64,000 nucleotides of DNA from Flammulina velutipes (lineage: Eukaryota > Basidiomycota > Agaricomycetes > Agaricales > Physalacriaceae), in assembly GCA_011800155.1 (NCBI GenBank), contig JAALGH010000011.1, positions 1,302,001-1,366,000 on the forward strand. Direction: 5' to 3'. Within the stretch, counting starts at the first letter, position 1. Each line of letters starts with the position of its first letter. The position numbers were made by a program, and so were the translations under genes. This document shows, one piece after another, positions 32,095 through 43,870 of the stretch. Below the pieces are notes generated by a model. That model searched no databases. It saw only the letters and a list, made by a program, of their open reading frames with translations, and had not been told where the DNA came from.

Positions 32095-35000
32095 ATGCTC
32101 TTTCTATCTTTATTGGTACATACGCTGGCTGCGAATGCTCTACAAACTACGGTTGACCTTAGTCTCTTCGTCAACAACAAGGCGGCTGCAGTCGAGGGAT
32201 CTCTCGCCAGCTACGATGGTCACAATGGCTCGTACCCTGCAGAGTATCTCCCGACGGGTACCCTCGTAGATGCTGCTATAAATGTACGTTACTTCACTTC
32301 TCGAGATATCGTCTACTCATGCTTGCTCAGTATACCCTCCCCAACTTCACAGATATGTCCGTGAACGACAATATTAACTGTAGCGGACAGACCATTGCTT
32401 TACCGCATGGGAAATATCACTCTTTCAATTTCCTTGGTGCGACGGATGGCATCGCCTACGTGAACGGCGAGTTTCAAGCCATCTACGACGATGGCACTGT
32501 AGAACCATTGGGCTTCGTGGTGGCTCCATGGTGGCTCAAGAATCCTTCGGACGGGTACGCGTTATCAACCACTCTTGTCAGGCTTCTCATACCAGACTAG
32601 CCCAATAACCGCTCCGTTTTTGAACATGGGTCTCTCCAATGGTACCACGTTTAGAAACTGTAAGTTCACTTCATTAGCCAGATATCAAATATTCCCTCAT
32701 GGCTACATGAAAGACAACATCACGCGCATGTTCACATTCCAACATCACCTGGATAACTCAAAAACTCTAACTGCAGTCGTCCTCCCTGAGTTTGTTTTGG
32801 TCCTTATCATTCAATTACCTGCCTAATCATAAATTCAGCCAGACGGCAGGCTCCCAACTTACCGGAGTTGTCGGTATACACGTCTTCTCTATCACTCTCG
32901 TGTCCACAGATGAAGTGTCGCCTCCAGTACAACCTTTGCTCAACATTCAGAACGTTCGGAGCACAACAAAGTTGGTCCAAATGTTTTGCTATTCCTTACT
33001 CAGACTCATATCCTCCTTCAAGATTCCGTGTTGTCGAAGATGTTGCTGTCCAATTGTACGAAATCACGTTGAACAACTTTGCACCTACCACTGCCGGTCC
33101 GAAAGCCTGGATCACGAGAAATACCTCTATCAGCCTTCACTCGTCCTCGCTTACGACAGTAATTCCAGGGCATGTCCAACGTCTTCGAGGCGGTGATCAA
33201 GTTCGCATTGTAGTTGGCGTTGTCAATGTTGACGGGGTCGAACCTGGAACTCCCATCTCAGATGTTGAAGTGCTTATCGACGGCAAGAAAGTTGGAAAAT
33301 GCTGGGATACCGTTGCGGGCATACCTGATTATTATATCGGTGACGACAGCTTAAAGACTCATGAGAGTGCCGAATGGTTCGACAATGCCAAATTTGGGCT
33401 GTTTGTACATTGGGGTATGTCTTTGTTTCTTGGACTTCTCGTCCATTGATCTTCTTTCCGCAGGCATCTATTCCGTACCTGCATGGACCGTTTCTGGAAC
33501 ACAATACTCTGAATGGTACTGGTATTGGCAGCACAACCCCGCAAACGAGTCCTCGGCTGTATGGAACCACCACAAGGAAGTTTATGGAGAAGATTTCCTC
33601 TACGACGACTTCTTCACGCATTTCACTGCGAGCGATTTCAATGCAACCGAGTTTGTAGACTTTGTGGCTGATATTGGGGCAAAGTACTATGTATGTCGAT
33701 GTTTGCTTGATCCTTTCTGCATACACTGAAAGGAATGTTTTAGGTTATTACAACGAAACATCATGACGGGTTCTCGCTTTTTGATACTGGCGCGTCTTCG
33801 AACAGGAACTCCTTGATCTATGGACCAAAGTAAGTAATGCAATTTGGTTTGGAAATGTACATAACATAAGTTTAGGCGCGACCTCGTTGGTGAAATTGTG
33901 AACGCGACCAAGGCTTCTCACCCCGAATTGCGTTCTGGCTTGTACTTCTCTTTACCAGAATGGTTCAATCCTGCTTTTGCCAAATATGGCCATGCTGGAG
34001 GAGGAGATGACCTGTATCATCCTCGAGGGGCAGCTGGCACGGTATGTGCATGAAAATGGCATGACCCATGCTCTGACGCCTAGTACTATAGATTGGCGCC
34101 GACATTCTACAACGGACTGGGTTTGCTGGTGGTCTTGCACAGTGGGTATTTGGCATCTCTACCCTTCTCAGCAATTCTGATTGTCTGTAGGAACGCGTAT
34201 AATGCCAGCGAGTATGAGCCGTACACAGGATATATCGAGGTGGAAGATTTTCTGCAAGATATCATGAAGCCTCAGATGGAGGCCTTGTTCTACAAGTACG
34301 AGGCTGATATCCTTTGGTGTGACGTGGGTGGAGATACCGTACTTCCTGATATTGGTGAGCTCCTTGGTCGCATGGACATCAGGATATTCTTCTGAAATTG
34401 TGTAGCTCCGGCGTGGTTCAACTGGGCAAAGGCGAACGGCCGTCAAGTGCTGGCCAATGCCCGATGCGGCGCCAACTACTCCGACTTCGATGTGAGACAC
34501 GATATCTCGACTTGATATCATTGACTGACGATAGTGCAGAATCCCGAGTATTCTGCAACCAGCCATCTTAGTGCGTTACTCTGATACTTACTTTTAGACA
34601 ATTTAGTCCTGACAACCTTATAGAGACTCGCAAATGGGAATCCAGTGAGGGGTCCGATCCTTACTCATACGGTTACAACAAAAACACGACTTACGAGAAC
34701 TATCGCAACGCTACTTATGTTCTACATTCACTGGTCGATATCGTATCCAAGAATGGTAACTACTTGATCGATATAGGACCTACTGCCAATGGGACGATTG
34801 TGCCTCCCTCGCGGGCATCGCTACTCAAAGTAGGAGCATGGCTCAAGTTTGCGTGAGTCGGTCTACTCTTCGGTCTTCAAGTTACAACGTTCTCATATTA
34901 CGGGTAGCGGAGACGCAATTTACGACACACAATATTGGTTTGTGACTCCCGAAGAAAATGACCTTCGTTTTGTGCGTCTTTTGTCTGTCCGATAACGAGC

Positions 35001-35261
35001 GATACCGTTGACTGGTATTGATAGACCACGAAGCCCGATGCGTTCTACATAATATCGCTGATTTATCCTGTTAATGGGACTATACGTGCAACGGCTGCCT
35101 TGCCGATTAAAGAAGGGGACGTTGTTACTTTTCTGGGACCAAGCGGGGAGAGTCAAGCGCTGGAGTGGCGCTGGGCCCGTGGGACGTTCGAGCTGTTCGT
35201 GGATGAGGAGGAGTTGAAAGATGTCGAGGATGCTTGGGCGTTTAAGGTTAGATATGTTTAA
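32095..35261 (+). CDS. secreted alpha-L-fucosidase (GH29)
   Basis: GH29 enzymes release alpha-linked L-fucose with retention. The start at 32095 opens a signal peptide (MLFLSLLVHTLAANA). The N-terminal roughly 300 residues form a beta-rich domain common in fungal GH29 (PHGKYHSFNFLGATDG, IAYVNGEFQAIYDDGT). The catalytic barrel follows: [20 protein letters not shown] (across an intron), EWYWYWQHNP, KYYVITTKHHDGFSLFDTGA, SGLYFSLPEWFNP, PYTGYIEVEDFLQDIM, and ADILWCDVGGD, where the Asp of WCD is the expected nucleophile. The C-terminal part has KNGNYLIDIGPTANGTIVPP, AGDAIYDTQYW and a small beta domain. About ten introns; the exon near 34.05-34.2 kb is uncertain. Several N-x-S/T sites fit secretion. 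About 750-800 residues. Confidence 0.87.
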
Positions 35262-35687
35262 ACGTATACTTATGGTCTACGGCTATTTGATCAAACCAAC
35301 TCTCGCCTAAACGCGCCACACACATTCCGTAGCGGTAAGACTAAAATGTGGTGTGACATTTATGATTGGCGAAGCCAAATTTGGCAATATTCGTATTTTT
35401 CCTCTTGCTCTCATCCTGGGCAAACTAGTACAACGGTTGTGGATCCCAGCAGCCAGCACGTCGGCCCTCAAGGCTAGGCTCATCCAGTCTAGTTCCTCCT
35501 CTGACGTTCTTGTCGAGTCGGAAATACTGCGCATTGTCATTTGCTGATATCGTCATCTATCAAGTCATGGTATGTCTTTTATTCATTCAAACTACCTATT
35601 CCTGACGGAATCAGTGACGGGCAACCTGCCCGCAACATCTCTCAAAAACGAACGATTAATGGGTATATGCAAAGAACTGGAAGAAGA
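35262..35687. other. gene-free stretch containing dispersed repeat copy 2
   Basis: No gene is supported between the stop codons of the fucosidase and the convergent protease. It contains copy 2 of the 95-bp repeat shared with the promoter of the DUF4203 gene. Confidence 0.5.
35345..35434 (+). repeat. dispersed ~95-bp repeat, copy 2
   Basis: This matches 14018-14114 at about three of four bases, in the same orientation (AATGTGGTGTGACATT, GGCAATATTCG, AGTACAACG). Unlike copy 1 it is not immediately upstream of a gene I can recognise. Confidence 0.5.
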
Positions 35688-37513
35688 TTAGTCCAAGGGG
35701 CGGATGTCAGGCATAACCTCCTTGATGCGTTTCTCAAGCTGACAGTACGGGGTAGCAAAGGTGACTTCGGTGGCGTTACTCGATCCACCGCCACCAGTGA
35801 GCAGCGCCACGATGCGGCCACCCCGATCAGCAATAATCGAGCCCGAATCGCCCTTGGCTGAGAAGGCGCCGCGTGCGCCGATGATGGTGAGCTCGCAAGA
35901 CCAGAAATCAATACCGCTGTGATCAAAATGGCGGACCAAGGACTTTAGGTTGCTCACCCATCCCATGGTCGTACCCATAGTCCTGCCATTTTGGACTACC
36001 GCTAGGGAAGGGTCACCATTGGCGTTGAGCTGCTTGAAGCTGAGGAGTTCGCTCTCTGGTACGACGCCGCGAAGCGGTAGCAGCTCATCCCTCGGGTATT
36101 CGTAGCCTTCGCGGTCAGCAACGTGGGGGTACATACACTCCATGTACGTTGTTTCGTTCAATTTGTCACCTGTGTGTGTATTGAAGTAAGCGTAAACAGC
36201 ATAATAATATGAATTAAACTTACCAATGTAGATCTTATTACCCTGGAAATCCTTCCCAAACGCGTCTTTGCTGATCTTGAGGGCAGCCCAATCATTGGTG
36301 TACCCGTCCGTCGGATGAGACGCCAATGGGATCGGCAAACAAGACGTGGCCAATGCAGCGGTTGTCGCTGATGGACATGTACTTTGTAACATTGCTGTGG
36401 AGAAGGTCCAAGGTCTTGATGACGGTGACATCCATTCCATTCTCCCTAGTCCGCTCGGCGACACCAATTGCACTGGCTATCGTCCCGTCCTCATCTTCTT
36501 CGCCACTTTCTAGCAGACCCCGTAGATACTCAGTCCTCTCTTCCTCCTTCTTTCTATCCTGAAGGAGCTTGCCAATCTCTGTCTCTATCCGCTTGACGGC
36601 GAGCCGATATGCTTCGTTCCCAAGGACTACAATCTCCTCGTGGCGCTTTTCGGCCAACTTTTCGGACAGACCCTTATTGTCGGGGAATAGTGGGGGAGGG
36701 CGAGCTACATGGGCGGCAGTGATAGCGAGAAGTTCGCTGCCGTCACCGCGAGTCATGAACATTCCAAGAGAGCCTTCGTATCCGGTCTGCTTAGAGGGTG
36801 CGATGGCGATCCCGAGCGTGGATGTGAACGGATGACGGAATTCGGTGACTGGCCAGTTGAGCATAGGGTTGGAAGACCGGAGCTCGGGACCAGCCCCGGA
36901 CAAGAATGTTTCGAATTCCCAGATAGCGACCTCGATGTCATCAAAGCCGGCCTTTGCAAGGATGTTGATCTTGACATGCTCAGCGACAGACTTTGCAACC
37001 TCGAAATCGATAGTCTCAGGCTCCACGCAGACAGTTACTACCAGTGGGCAGAATGCCGTTTTCGCCTTGACGTTGGCGAAGCCTAAGGCCATAACAGCGG
37101 TGAATGTTTTACCAACTCTTTCGAGGTATGCCCCGGTGTCGGCGAGGATTCCGTCCCATGCGGGCTGGATGGGATGGTTGCTGATAGGGCGCAGTTCACG
37201 GCGTAATGGATAGGAGTCCATAGACTTAGGCCAGGCAGGCCCGGTTTTAAAGATAAATGGTACCACACTAGATAGGCCGTGCGTGTCGATGAAGGCATCA
37301 CTGTAATTTTCAGTGAGACGGGTGTCAGCCTGAATTGGGCTCGCGAAGAGGGGAATTTGTGTCTCAGCGTGGGACAGGCATTTGCGGAGAAAGGGCAGTT
37401 TGACGCCACTAATATCAAAGTCCGAAACTGGGAATGCAAGTTCAGAGGTCATAATATTAAAATGACCCTGAGCGCTTACCTGCGTCCATGGTGGAGTTAA
37501 CGTAAGTGGGCAT
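35688..37513 (-). CDS. trypsin-like serine protease-fold protein, apparent frameshift
   Basis: Start ATG at 37511-37513 gives MPTYVNSTMDA joined across an intron to VSDFDISGVKLPFLRKCLS. The N-terminal 200 residues are a fungal-specific region (GPAWPKSMDSYPLRREL, FCPLVVTVCVEPETIDFEVA). The protease-like part shows LLAITAAHVARPP (candidate catalytic His), a coiled-coil-like insert rich in Lys/Glu (LQDRKKEEERTEYLRGL), YTNDWAALKIS (candidate Asp) and AKGDSGSIIADRGGRIVALL (candidate Ser, classic GDSGS). Between FADPIGVSS and TDGYTNDWA, at about 36300-36312, the frame changes by one base with no possible intron. Thus the Asp and Ser lie out of frame from the His unless this is a sequencing error. 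Stop at 35688-35690. About 580 residues if repaired by nature's original frame. Confidence 0.72.
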
Positions 37514-37672
37514 TGTTTGGTCGCTACTCCTAACAACCTGCACCCAAGATGAGTCGCTCAAGTACTCCTATGCTGGCAAAAGAATCCTTTATGTCTAAAC
37601 ACGATCACTTAAATGCTCCTACACCGACAGAATCATCATCCAAGTTCTTTCCCCAAAGATATTGCGGACATC

Positions 37673-38895
37673 ATGGCTGAACATTTAGATCGACATGCAC
37701 ATTGTCCTTTTTCTCCGAATCTTCTGGCTCCAATTATTGTCGATAGGGCCCCCCACCATGTACCGACACTATGGGACAACATGCCATGTATCTCAGTGGA
37801 AAGGATTAGCACCATGCTCCGAGCCAGGGATTTTGAGAAGATCTTTCAGCTGGGTACTAGGCCTTTAACTTCTTGCGGCAAATAGTTAACTACATAATCT
37901 CATCTGTGTAGGTCAACAGCTAAGAGCGCCCCCGCCGGGAAAGAGGCCAAGGTTACCACTGTATAGTACGTTCGCCATTTGTCTTCAATGCATCTTCTGA
38001 TCTTAGCAGAACCAAGTACGTCCTTGCTCCAATGCTCGGTCTATTATGCAGGTGTTGAATATTGAGTTCATCCTCTAGCCGACATTCTGGTAGATCCACG
38101 AGAAAATGAATTTCTCGGACGTGGGTATCTCCTCTTACTCCAGAACCTAGAAACTATGTGGCAGGATTGTCAGTCTTCCGCCAGCATGGTCGTTGTTGTT
38201 CATAGCACTGGTGCCTACAAGCCGCGATTGATTGAGCAATTAGCCAAGGAGGTAACTACAATACACTTCAGCTGCGAAGAAAATAGTAAGCTGTTCAATA
38301 ATCTCTGCATTCTATCTAACACTTCTCCCAGAGCAACCCCTAACTGATTTCTTCATCTCTTGCGCAAACAAGTCTCGTTCAAACGTTGTTGCTCTTATCC
38401 AGCTATTCATCTCTTTCGGGACATGCTACACACCATGACGCGAACGACTGGTACTCGTTTCTACACGAGTACCCCAGCGAAATAAACGGATTGTACGCCC
38501 GTGCGGTTGCCCAGGCCACATACAAGACAACGGTTTGTGCATTGCACCTCGTAAATATCAGATACAGCTTACATATCTGACAGGATGACACTCTGTTTGA
38601 CGACTGGCGAAATTCTGCGGATCGACCTCCTCTTGAGGTTGAGGAGAACTTTATCGCTCGTCAAGCTCTCAAGGCCATCAGCGACGAGCTCGCTGAACGT
38701 CTCAATGGATTTGAGGGGAAGGAAGTGCTCTCCCTGCGACTAATTGTGTGTTTCGATGAACCAAAGAAACTGGAGGAGATGCGGCTAGACGATGGATCCA
38801 GCGTATATGACGCTTTGTGTGCGGCTATCGATGATCTTCCCGCTAAGAGCGTAGTCACCATCTTCATATCGACTGTAGTGCTCCTCAATTCTTAG
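37673..38895 (+). CDS. family Y protein of unknown function, right copy (possibly a pseudogene)
   Basis: I do not recognise this with certainty. Exons give MAEHLDRHAHCPFSPNLLAP, ISVERISTMLRARDFEKIFQ, LGQQLRAPPPGKRPRLPLYS, DILVDPRENEFLGRGYLLLQ, MVVVVHSTGAYKPRLIEQLA, DFFISCANKSRSNV, then LYARAVAQATYKTTVC, FIARQALKAISDELAERLNG, LRLIVCFDEPKKLEEMRLDD and LPAKSVVTIFISTVV. The order suggests an expanded Agaricomycete P-loop family with a Walker A-like segment (STGAYKPRL, lacking GK[ST]) and a Walker B-like FDE. Compared with the left copy, a 4-bp gap near 38380 shifts the frame between SRSNV and LLLSSY. It may therefore be dead or need an extra intron. Confidence 0.45.
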
Positions 38896-39621
38896 TTTAT
38901 TGCGTTCAGTTTATTTGGCTCGCTGATGGCGGACAATCAAACGCTCATGGCAGTCTCCGAGCGCCTGTTCCAGGCCTTTTCGGGGCCGTGGCGGCGTCGT
39001 TGAGAAGGAAATCCCAAAGTTCATCGTTTCTCCCCGTTCGAGTTCGAGGGCTCGTAGGCAGACTCTCTGAGTAGTTATATCTACTTTGATCAATGATTAT
39101 CATCGTTCCTTTGCTTCATATACCGGCGCAGAGTTGGAGGATTTTAAAATGGCTTTTAGTGCGATTTTGAGCTCCGCTGATTCGCATCACACGGTCCGAG
39201 CTGGACCAAATAAACTGAGCGCAATAAACTAAGAATTGAGGAGCACTTGTCTTCCACGCGTGCTTACTGGCACCGCCGGTACCTTGGTGTATACCCGCGA
39301 TCGGCCTGCCGCTACCTCAGAATATTCCTTTCGATTCTTGGAGTCTGACGAGCATTTCTGAGCATTCAGACAAGTAGCAGACGATGGGATAATGGAGTTT
39401 ACCCCTTGGAAATTAGCACTTGATGGGGTGTTTCGTTTCGTTGCACAGTATTTACCTAGATTAGTAATGGCATTCGTTACATGTAGCAAGACGCGCCCTT
39501 TCTATGACTTCTAGGCACTACTACTATACAGATCAAGCATAGGCGGGTGAGTGGCGACGCGTTGTTTGGTTGTGCTTGGGACGGGACGCGTCTATCCGCT
39601 CCTTGACTTGTTACTTCCACC
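38896..39621. other. intergenic, upstream of gene X (right)
   Basis: No gene is supported. The last 70 bp (from about 39553) match the left-arm flank of gene X. The rest has no match in the left arm that I can see. Confidence 0.45.
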
Positions 39622-40180
39622 ATGGCCTCGTCGTCGTCGTCGTCCAGCACAGAAACAATGAAAAGCTCTTCAACGCCAATAACAAAGTCGCCGAATGAAA
39701 AGCCATTGGGAGATGTCATTGCACAGTCCTTCACGCCGTTCGACCACCAAGGCGCCGTCGTTCAGCCATTCTCTGAAGAGTCTATCCGAGATGCTACGTT
39801 CAACAAAGGTGCACATTCACAGTCAACAGCTTGACCATGCTCATCGTCGCTGTAGAACTGAGCGCGATGCTCCTCGATGTCATGCTGGAGACACACGCCT
39901 GGGCTGCAGCTCGTCCCAAACACGAGAGCCAAATCGCGGTGCAAAAGTTCGAAAAGAAGATATCGGAAGTGATGGACGTGGAGAAACAGCAAGGCATGTT
40001 GGCTTCGTTTTCTATTTCGTCTTTTCCGTCCATCATCTTTGGTGCCCATATGCTTTCGTTTCCTTCAGTCGATGCAGTGTACTGACGCTCTTCATAGAGC
40101 AAACCCGGGAGCGGTTAAACGAGTTTGTTTGCAGTCTGAAGAATGCTCTGTCGGCGCTGACTGGCCTTGGTGGACTTTGA
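39622..40180 (+). CDS. small Ser-rich protein of unknown function, family X (right copy)
   Basis: This has the same structure as the left copy at 26135-26693: exon 1 MASSSSSSSTETMKSSSTP to DATFNK, intron of about 47 bp, exon 2 from ELSAMLLDVML to FPSIIF, intron with branch-like CTGAC, exon 3 QTRERLNEFVCSLKNALSA and TGLGGL stop. I count only a handful of differences in 560 bp. The TCGTCG tract at 39627-39650 is a coding microsatellite. It lies 378 bp upstream of the GH53 start on the same strand, but there is no evidence that they are linked in function. Confidence 0.6.
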
Positions 40181-40557
40181 TCGATTCTCGTTCTTGCTTT
40201 GGTTCTTGCTCTGTTCGATGCTCTGGATGTATCTTCTGTACTTTGCTCTGCTCTCCTCCCTTTTTGTACTTTATTCTAACTTTGCTACGTTCTGTAACTG
40301 CTGCTCTAACAATTCCAGTTCAATTCTTCTAACAATGGAGCGGAAAGTTCTGTACAACTTCCAGTCCGGACGTCTGCGTCCTCCACGTTGCTCCTGCTCA
40401 CGAGGTGATACCCGCAGGTGAACGCCGAGTATACACCTTCATTCTTCCTGCTCAATGCTCATGGGTCCACTACTGGGCGCGGTCCGGTGATGGGACCGAT
40501 TATTTCCCCAATATAAGACACATGCAACAGTGCTTGGCCATCTCTTCGACCTGCATC
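40181..40557. other. promoter region of the GH53 gene
   Basis: There is no gene in this 377-bp stretch. Its first 80 bp continue the near-identity with the left-arm X block; the rest is probably the GH53 promoter and 5' UTR. Confidence 0.45.
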
Positions 40558-41926
40558 ATGCTCCCAACTATCCTTTGGGCTATTCTGCTTTCGATAACCC
40601 AAGTAATTGCGATCAGCTATCGTGGCGCTGACATATCCTCTCTCCCCGTTCTGGAGGCGCAAGGACAGAAATACTCCGACGCCGGCACTACAAAACCCTT
40701 CGAAACGATCTTGGCTAGCCATGGCGCGAATCTTATTCGTATCAGGATATGGGCATCTGATAGCTCAGACTATAGCCTCAGCAGAGGGATCGCATTGGCG
40801 AAAAGAGGCAAAGCGGCTGGCATGGCCGTCATGGTTGATTTTCACTATAGTGATACGTGTCGGTATTCTGCCTTTCTTGAATGACGCGTTTGCTGATGTT
40901 GTTACTTTTTGGTAGGGGCTGACCCGGGAAAGCAAGGCATTCCATCAGGCTGGGCTACCAACTTGACTGCTTTGAACACTGCAGTTTACGAGTAAGTCTC
41001 CCTATGCATTGTACACCATTCACAGTAGCTCATGGTAGGCAATAGTTATACCTCATACGTCATAAAACAGTTCGTGAGCAACGGCGTCACTCCGCAGTAC
41101 GTTCAGGTATGTAGGTCGGGTTTAGCTCGGTCAGTACTTTTGATATCGTTCAAACAGATTGGCAATGAAATAAATGATGGCATATTATGGCCCACTGGTC
41201 AAATCTCAAAGAACGGTTACAATCCTCTATCCCAGCTATTGCACTCGTCGTCTGCAGCGGTCCGGTCCGCTTCCTCTTCCAGCAAAATAATCGTGCACCT
41301 CGCGAATGGCTGGAACAGATCAGCGATGCTGTCCTTCTTCCAGCAAATCTTTATCCCAGGAGCATTCAGTACCTCTGATTACGACGTGATGGCTTTCTCC
41401 ATGTACCCGTTCTATAATTCGGGCGCTACGCTTTCCGCGCTTAGGTCGAGTTTGACAGCACTTGTCTCTGCTCACGGAAAGGTTAGTACTTACCACAGCA
41501 GCATGGTTTCATGCTTCGGATACTAACTCCAGCGACTTAGGATGTCTTCCTCGTCGAAACGGACTGGCCTGTCTCTTGCTCTGCGACTCTGACAGAGCCA
41601 AGTATTCCAAAGTCGGTTGCCGGACAAGTGACCTGGGTACAGAATCGAGAGTACCTTTCAATACTTGAGACTTGCTGATTTTTCCAAACAGATGCAGAAT
41701 TTGGTCAGCATCCTGAATGGCCTCTCTGGTGGCCACGGGCTTGGATTTGTATATTGGGAGCCTGGCTGGATCGGAAACGGTGGTACGTCTCCGGAATGTG
41801 ACTACGGCGTCGTGTCTTGACTGACGGATCCCCCTTCTAGGATTGGGCTCTAGCTGCGCAGATAACTTGTTAGTAGAGTTTTCAGGCGCTGTTAGGTCGT
41901 CTGTCAGCATGTTTAGCTTGAGCTAG
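40558..41926 (+). CDS. secreted arabinogalactan endo-beta-1,4-galactanase (GH53)
   Basis: GH53 enzymes cleave beta-1,4-galactan side chains of pectin. Start ATG at 40558 begins a signal peptide (MLPTILWAILLSITQVIA) followed by ISYRGADISSLPVLEAQGQKY, a family hallmark. Further motifs are ASHGANLIRIRIWA, AGMAVMVDFHYSDTWADPGK (across an intron), VQIGNEINDGILWP with the acid/base Glu in GNE, and VFLVETDWPVSC with the nucleophile Glu. VYWEPGWIGN is near the end; the protein stops after SVSMFSLS. About seven exons and 340 residues, the usual size. All motifs are intact. The gene is present only in the right arm. Confidence 0.92.
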
Positions 41927-42380
41927 TGAACATTCTCGATATGAAATAGCTCGTGACATACTCAAATGACTTTCTCTCGGCTACTTATGGCTTGCCATTC
42001 ACAACTCAAGAGCTCTCAAATTCCGATCGGCTTTCAATGACGTACTCTCTGACGTGGTTCCTAGCGATCAAATGCAGCCCAAAGGGGACGATCGCCGATC
42101 GACGGAAGTAACCGCCTATCGAGCACCTGTCTATTTCGCTTTTATGTGGAGATTGAGTGATAATCTTTTGGATTGTCGTATGTAAGATTTCTCCCAGGCT
42201 GTCTGTATAGTTGTGGTCTTATTATCTCAAGCTGTCTTAGATCTCGATTGAGGCATCGTCTAGACTCGACCCCTGCGGCACATCGGAGAGACATAGACAC
42301 TATAAAGTCAGTGATTTCTCAAGGGTGATCTTAGACTACGCTTCAACACAGACTACCATCCACAACACAACAACCACTTC
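41927..42380. other. intergenic, nothing recognised
   Basis: No coding sequence is supported. The last 60 bp, including a CA- and AACAC-rich run at 42340-42378, are probably the 5' UTR of the next gene. Confidence 0.45.
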
Positions 42381-43046
42381 ATGTCGAACCTCCTGGTTAT
42401 CCTATCATGCCCGTCTACCAGATCCACTGGCAATTCCGATGTCAACAACGGCTCCATAAAACTGGAACGCGACGAGCTCAGCAATGACTCTGCTAAGTTA
42501 GAGGTTCGTCTCCTTGCCGTTCGACGTCATACGTCTTATTAAGTTGCATTTGCCTTGTAGTACAACTTGGCCATTCCAGTTCAAGCTGGCTGTAGTACCA
42601 TCACGCCAATGTGCGACAAACGCTTCCTCGAAGCGGCTGGAACAGTACACATTCACGGGCACATACGCCCGGATAGCGACGACCCTAACAACTACGTCTC
42701 AAAGGAGTACATGGAAGACCGAGGCCGTCCTACAGGCTCGGAGGAAAGCGAGGACGACTCAATACCACACTATGCCTCTGATTCAGAGTCAGAAAATGGC
42801 ACAACTTCTGGATCTGATGACTACGCGAGCTCGAACGCCGCTCTACCCGTGAGTGCATTACCGCCCGCATGTCCCAGATATTGACGATGGCTTCCCCGAT
42901 AGTTTGGATGCGACACCGACACTGACGAGGAAGATTCTGACACTCGCAATGACGCTGAAGATGACGTGCCACTCTATGTCGGCATGTCTTTCACAGTTCC
43001 TGCCCACATATTAGTCTGCGTCTCAGTTGTTTCCGTGTCCTCCTAG
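42381..43046 (+). CDS. acidic Ser/Asp-rich protein of unknown function
   Basis: Three exons are inferred: MSNLLVILSCPSTRSTGNSD to KLE, then YNLAIPVQAGCSTITPMCDK through SEESEDDSIPHYASDSESEN to NAALP, then FGCDTDTDEEDSDTRNDAED and a hydrophobic end (ISFTVP-like, VCVSVVSVSS). The frame of the last exon was chosen because it prolongs the acidic repeat; another frame across the same bases is not acidic. The result is about 170 residues, mostly disordered. No family is recognised. It could be a nuclear or chaperone-like acidic protein, but nothing proves this. Confidence 0.45.
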
Positions 43047-43242
43047 ACATACATGAAACTGTTCATACCCAATGGAATACATGCATACCCTCTCGGACAT
43101 TCGTCTAGCACCTTAGCTTGTACGAAAGGCATACGTGTCGAAAATCATATCGTGCGCCACATAACATCGGTACACATCATCTCAAATTAGACTCGTACAC
43201 ACATTTCTAGTTTTACAATTTCTGTTCCTTGGTTTGCAAAAG

Positions 43243-43565
43243 CTAGCTGCCACGAGTATTACCCTCGACGACTTTCGCAACATCCGACGAGTTTAGTGAG
43301 AGGTCAGTTTGACCTGGTGGCGCGTCGTTCTCTATTGGCACGCACACGGTTAACGGAGCACAAGTATATAGAGCGGGAACGCACTGTAAATAGAGGCGGG
43401 TCCCTCCTTCTTCTTGGAATCTTGCTGCATAGCGAGCATGGCTGCTGCTGATAAAACTATCGCTCCGCCCACAGCCATTGCCTAGACATGGACAATCAGC
43501 GTCGGGAGATCAGTTCAATGTCACTTTCAGCTTACGAGTCTTGGTCGAGAGCCGTTACTTGACAT
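43243..43565 (-). CDS. 71-residue single-pass membrane protein, three exons
   Basis: This is a very short gene. Exons 43536-43565, 43385-43481 and 43243-43331 total 216 nt, an exact multiple of three. The product starts MSSNGSRPRL, continues AMAVGGAIVLSAAAMLAMQ, a single hydrophobic helix, then a basic QDSKKKEG and a hydrophilic end with APPGQTDLSLNSSDVAKVVE. Splice sites are GTAAGC/CTAG and GTGCGT/ATAG. A short N-terminus, one helix and a positively charged flank suggest a small organelle membrane protein; topology and location are inference. I do not recognise the family. It lies in the block present only in the right arm, 305 bp downstream of the LRR stop on the same strand. Confidence 0.6.
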
Positions 43566-43870
43566 GGTGATTACGATTGACAGTGGTGGTAACTGGTGGA
43601 ATTACGAAGGGCGAAGAGGGAGCCGATTTTACGAAAGAATTGTGACGTCATGAAGCCATTGATCACAAACTCGAGTATTGTGGCGCAGGAATTTGCGCCA
43701 GTCACGTATTACAATTAATTTCTGGTATGATAAACTACAATTGGATCTGATGTCTAGAGAGATAATTCAGTCACTGAGGTCAAGTTTAAAGGAAAAGGCG
43801 ACATACCTGTGCGGCTGATAACGCTATAGACTCCTGGCGTCCAACATCCTGCAACCTGCCATATGAATGA

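Noticed and set aside
39477..39734. 85-codon frame antisense to gene X, similar to one at 26581-26823
   Set aside because: Shadow of the Ser-rich exon of X (runs of Asp from the TCG repeat read in reverse); similarity follows from the X duplication.
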